A stretch of DNA of 5,451 bases. It comes from Caldifarciminota bacterium (GTDB lineage Bacteria; Hydrothermota; Tepidihabitantia; Tepidihabitantales; Tepidihabitantaceae). Positions 4,730 through 5,451 of this stretch are shown piece by piece. The stretch spans positions 1 to 5,451 of the forward strand of contig DSBX01000123.1 in the NCBI GenBank assembly GCA_011049385.1, given 5' to 3'. Within the stretch, counting starts at the first letter, position 1, and the number at the start of each line of letters is the position of its first letter. Both the position numbers and the translations under genes were made by a program. Under the pieces are notes generated by a model. It made no database searches, was not told where the DNA came from, and saw only the letters and a list, made by a program, of their open reading frames with translations.

Positions 4730-5451
4730 CTAATTCGTCAGCAGGAGCTTGCCGCTGACGGTCTCGCCATCGAGTACCAGCCGGTAGAGATAGACGCCCG
4801 CGGCGACACGGCTTCCCGCGTCGTCCCGACCGTCCCAAGCCGCCGAGTAACGACCCGGCTCCATCCTGCCTGCGGCAAGACCGCGTACCGGCCGACCGGC
4901 CGCGTCATATACGACGAGGCTGGCTTCGCCGGCCCGGGGCAGAACGAAACGGATCCGCGTGTTCCGCGCGAACGGGTTCGGCCCGACACTTGCGTTCAAC
5001 GCTCTCGGCGCGGTCGCCGGCTTCTCCTTGACCCCGGCAATGGGGTTCGGCCAGCGCTGAACCACGACCGGGTTGTTCGTCATCGGACCCTCGCCCTGGA
5101 TTAGGAAACCGGCCTGCTGGTCGATCAGGTAGGTGACCGCCACCTCATCGGTAATGTGGTCCATCATCGCGGGGAAGCGATGCGACACCGTCGAGGGGGT
5201 CGTGATCTTCTCGGCAGCGGCCCAGCTCTGGCCGTTATCGCTCGAGTACGAGTAGAAGATGTCGGCGCGGCACAACTCGGGCGGGCCGGGCTCGACGTTC
5301 TCGCCGTCGAACTGCTCCCAGGCGACGAACAGGTTGCCGTCCTCATCCGTGCCAAGTGACGGCCGGGTGGCGAAGATGGCGTTGTAGCCGACCGGGGCCA
5401 GCAGGTTCTCCGGGTCCGCGGTGTGGATGTGGGTCCAGTTCGGGGTATTGG
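4730..5451 (-). CDS. Secreted protein with BNR/Asp-box repeat and FlgD-like C-terminal sorting-type module, 5' end missing
   Basis: The frame stays open to the window edge; 239 C-terminal residues are visible, ending at TAG 4732-4730. DEDGNLFVAWEQFDG, followed by DIFYSYSSDNGQSW, has the form of a sialidase/BNR beta-propeller blade with an Asp box (SxDxGxxW, visible residues 69-76). After a linker, the last 86 residues (about 4990-4733) form a FlgD-like Ig/type IX-type C-terminal module: GPNPFARNTRIRFVLP, LVVYDAAGRPVRGL, AAWDGRDDAGSRVAAGVYLYRL and KLLLTN. Modules of this kind close many exported or surface proteins in FCB-group and related candidate phyla; some are secretion signals of the type IX system. 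The protein is thus probably extracellular. Propeller blades of this type do not by themselves show sialidase activity, and no catalytic residues are visible. The missing N-terminus hides any signal peptide. Confidence 0.82.
   Translation of the reverse strand, partial: NTPNWTHIHTADPENLLAPVGYNAIFATRPSLGTDEDGNLFVAWEQFDGENVEPGPPELCRADIFYSYSSDNGQSWAAAEKITTPSTVSHRFPAMMDHITDEVAVTYLIDQQAGFLIQGEGPMTNNPVVVQRWPNPIAGVKEKPATAPRALNASVGPNPFARNTRIRFVLPRAGEASLVVYDAAGRPVRGLAAGRMEPGRYSAAWDGRDDAGSRVAAGVYLYRLVLDGETVSGKLLLTN

Noticed and set aside
4004..5104. 366-codon plus-strand open frame running across the lipoprotein gene, the hairpin and the secreted-protein gene
   Set aside because: It is antisense to two well-supported genes. 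Its predicted protein is rich in Arg, His and Pro with no recognisable motif, as expected for a frame open because of high GC.

Overview
The window is high-GC bacterial DNA (roughly 60-65% G+C by eye) with tightly packed genes. Two plus-strand genes run into a minus-strand block of four. The best hint to the source is the last gene: its product ends in a FlgD-like Ig/type IX-style C-terminal module (a GPNPF start, then WDGRDDAGSRVAAGVYLYRL). Such modules are common in secreted proteins of the FCB group and candidate phyla such as WOR-3, Eisenbacteria and Zixibacteria. That placement is an inference, not a firm identification.

Left part, plus strand (1-1208): the last 52 codons of a SEDS-family glycosyltransferase, most like RodA (cell-wall elongation), overlap by an ATGA junction with rlmN, a complete radical-SAM methyltransferase acting on 23S rRNA A2503 (and tRNA A37 in E. 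coli). rlmN ends in CTAG, a palindrome that is also the stop codon of the opposing gene, so no intergenic space is left for terminators.

Middle, minus strand (3903 down to 1205): a two-gene operon for the saccharopine pathway. A lysine-ketoglutarate reductase (LKR) gene is followed, with a GTGA overlap, by a Lys9-type saccharopine dehydrogenase (SDH) gene. Together they would convert lysine plus 2-oxoglutarate to alpha-aminoadipate semialdehyde plus glutamate. They are the two halves of the fused animal/plant LKR-SDH enzyme, in the same order. A sigma70-like promoter lies so close to the LKR ATG that the mRNA should be leaderless.

Right part, minus strand (5451 down to 3935): the 3' part of a secreted beta-propeller-like protein with an Asp box and a FlgD-like C-terminal module, a hairpin, then a small lipoprotein gene of unknown role with its own promoter. 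This promoter matches the LKR promoter at 22 of 29 positions, including 12 of 16 in the normally unconserved spacer, and it too sits 9 nt from an ATG. This pair of matched, apparently leaderless promoters is the most interesting signal here. I see no mobile element, CRISPR array, RNA gene or clearly new multi-gene system. The only stretches without a gene are about 67 and 90 bases long, and both are described below.
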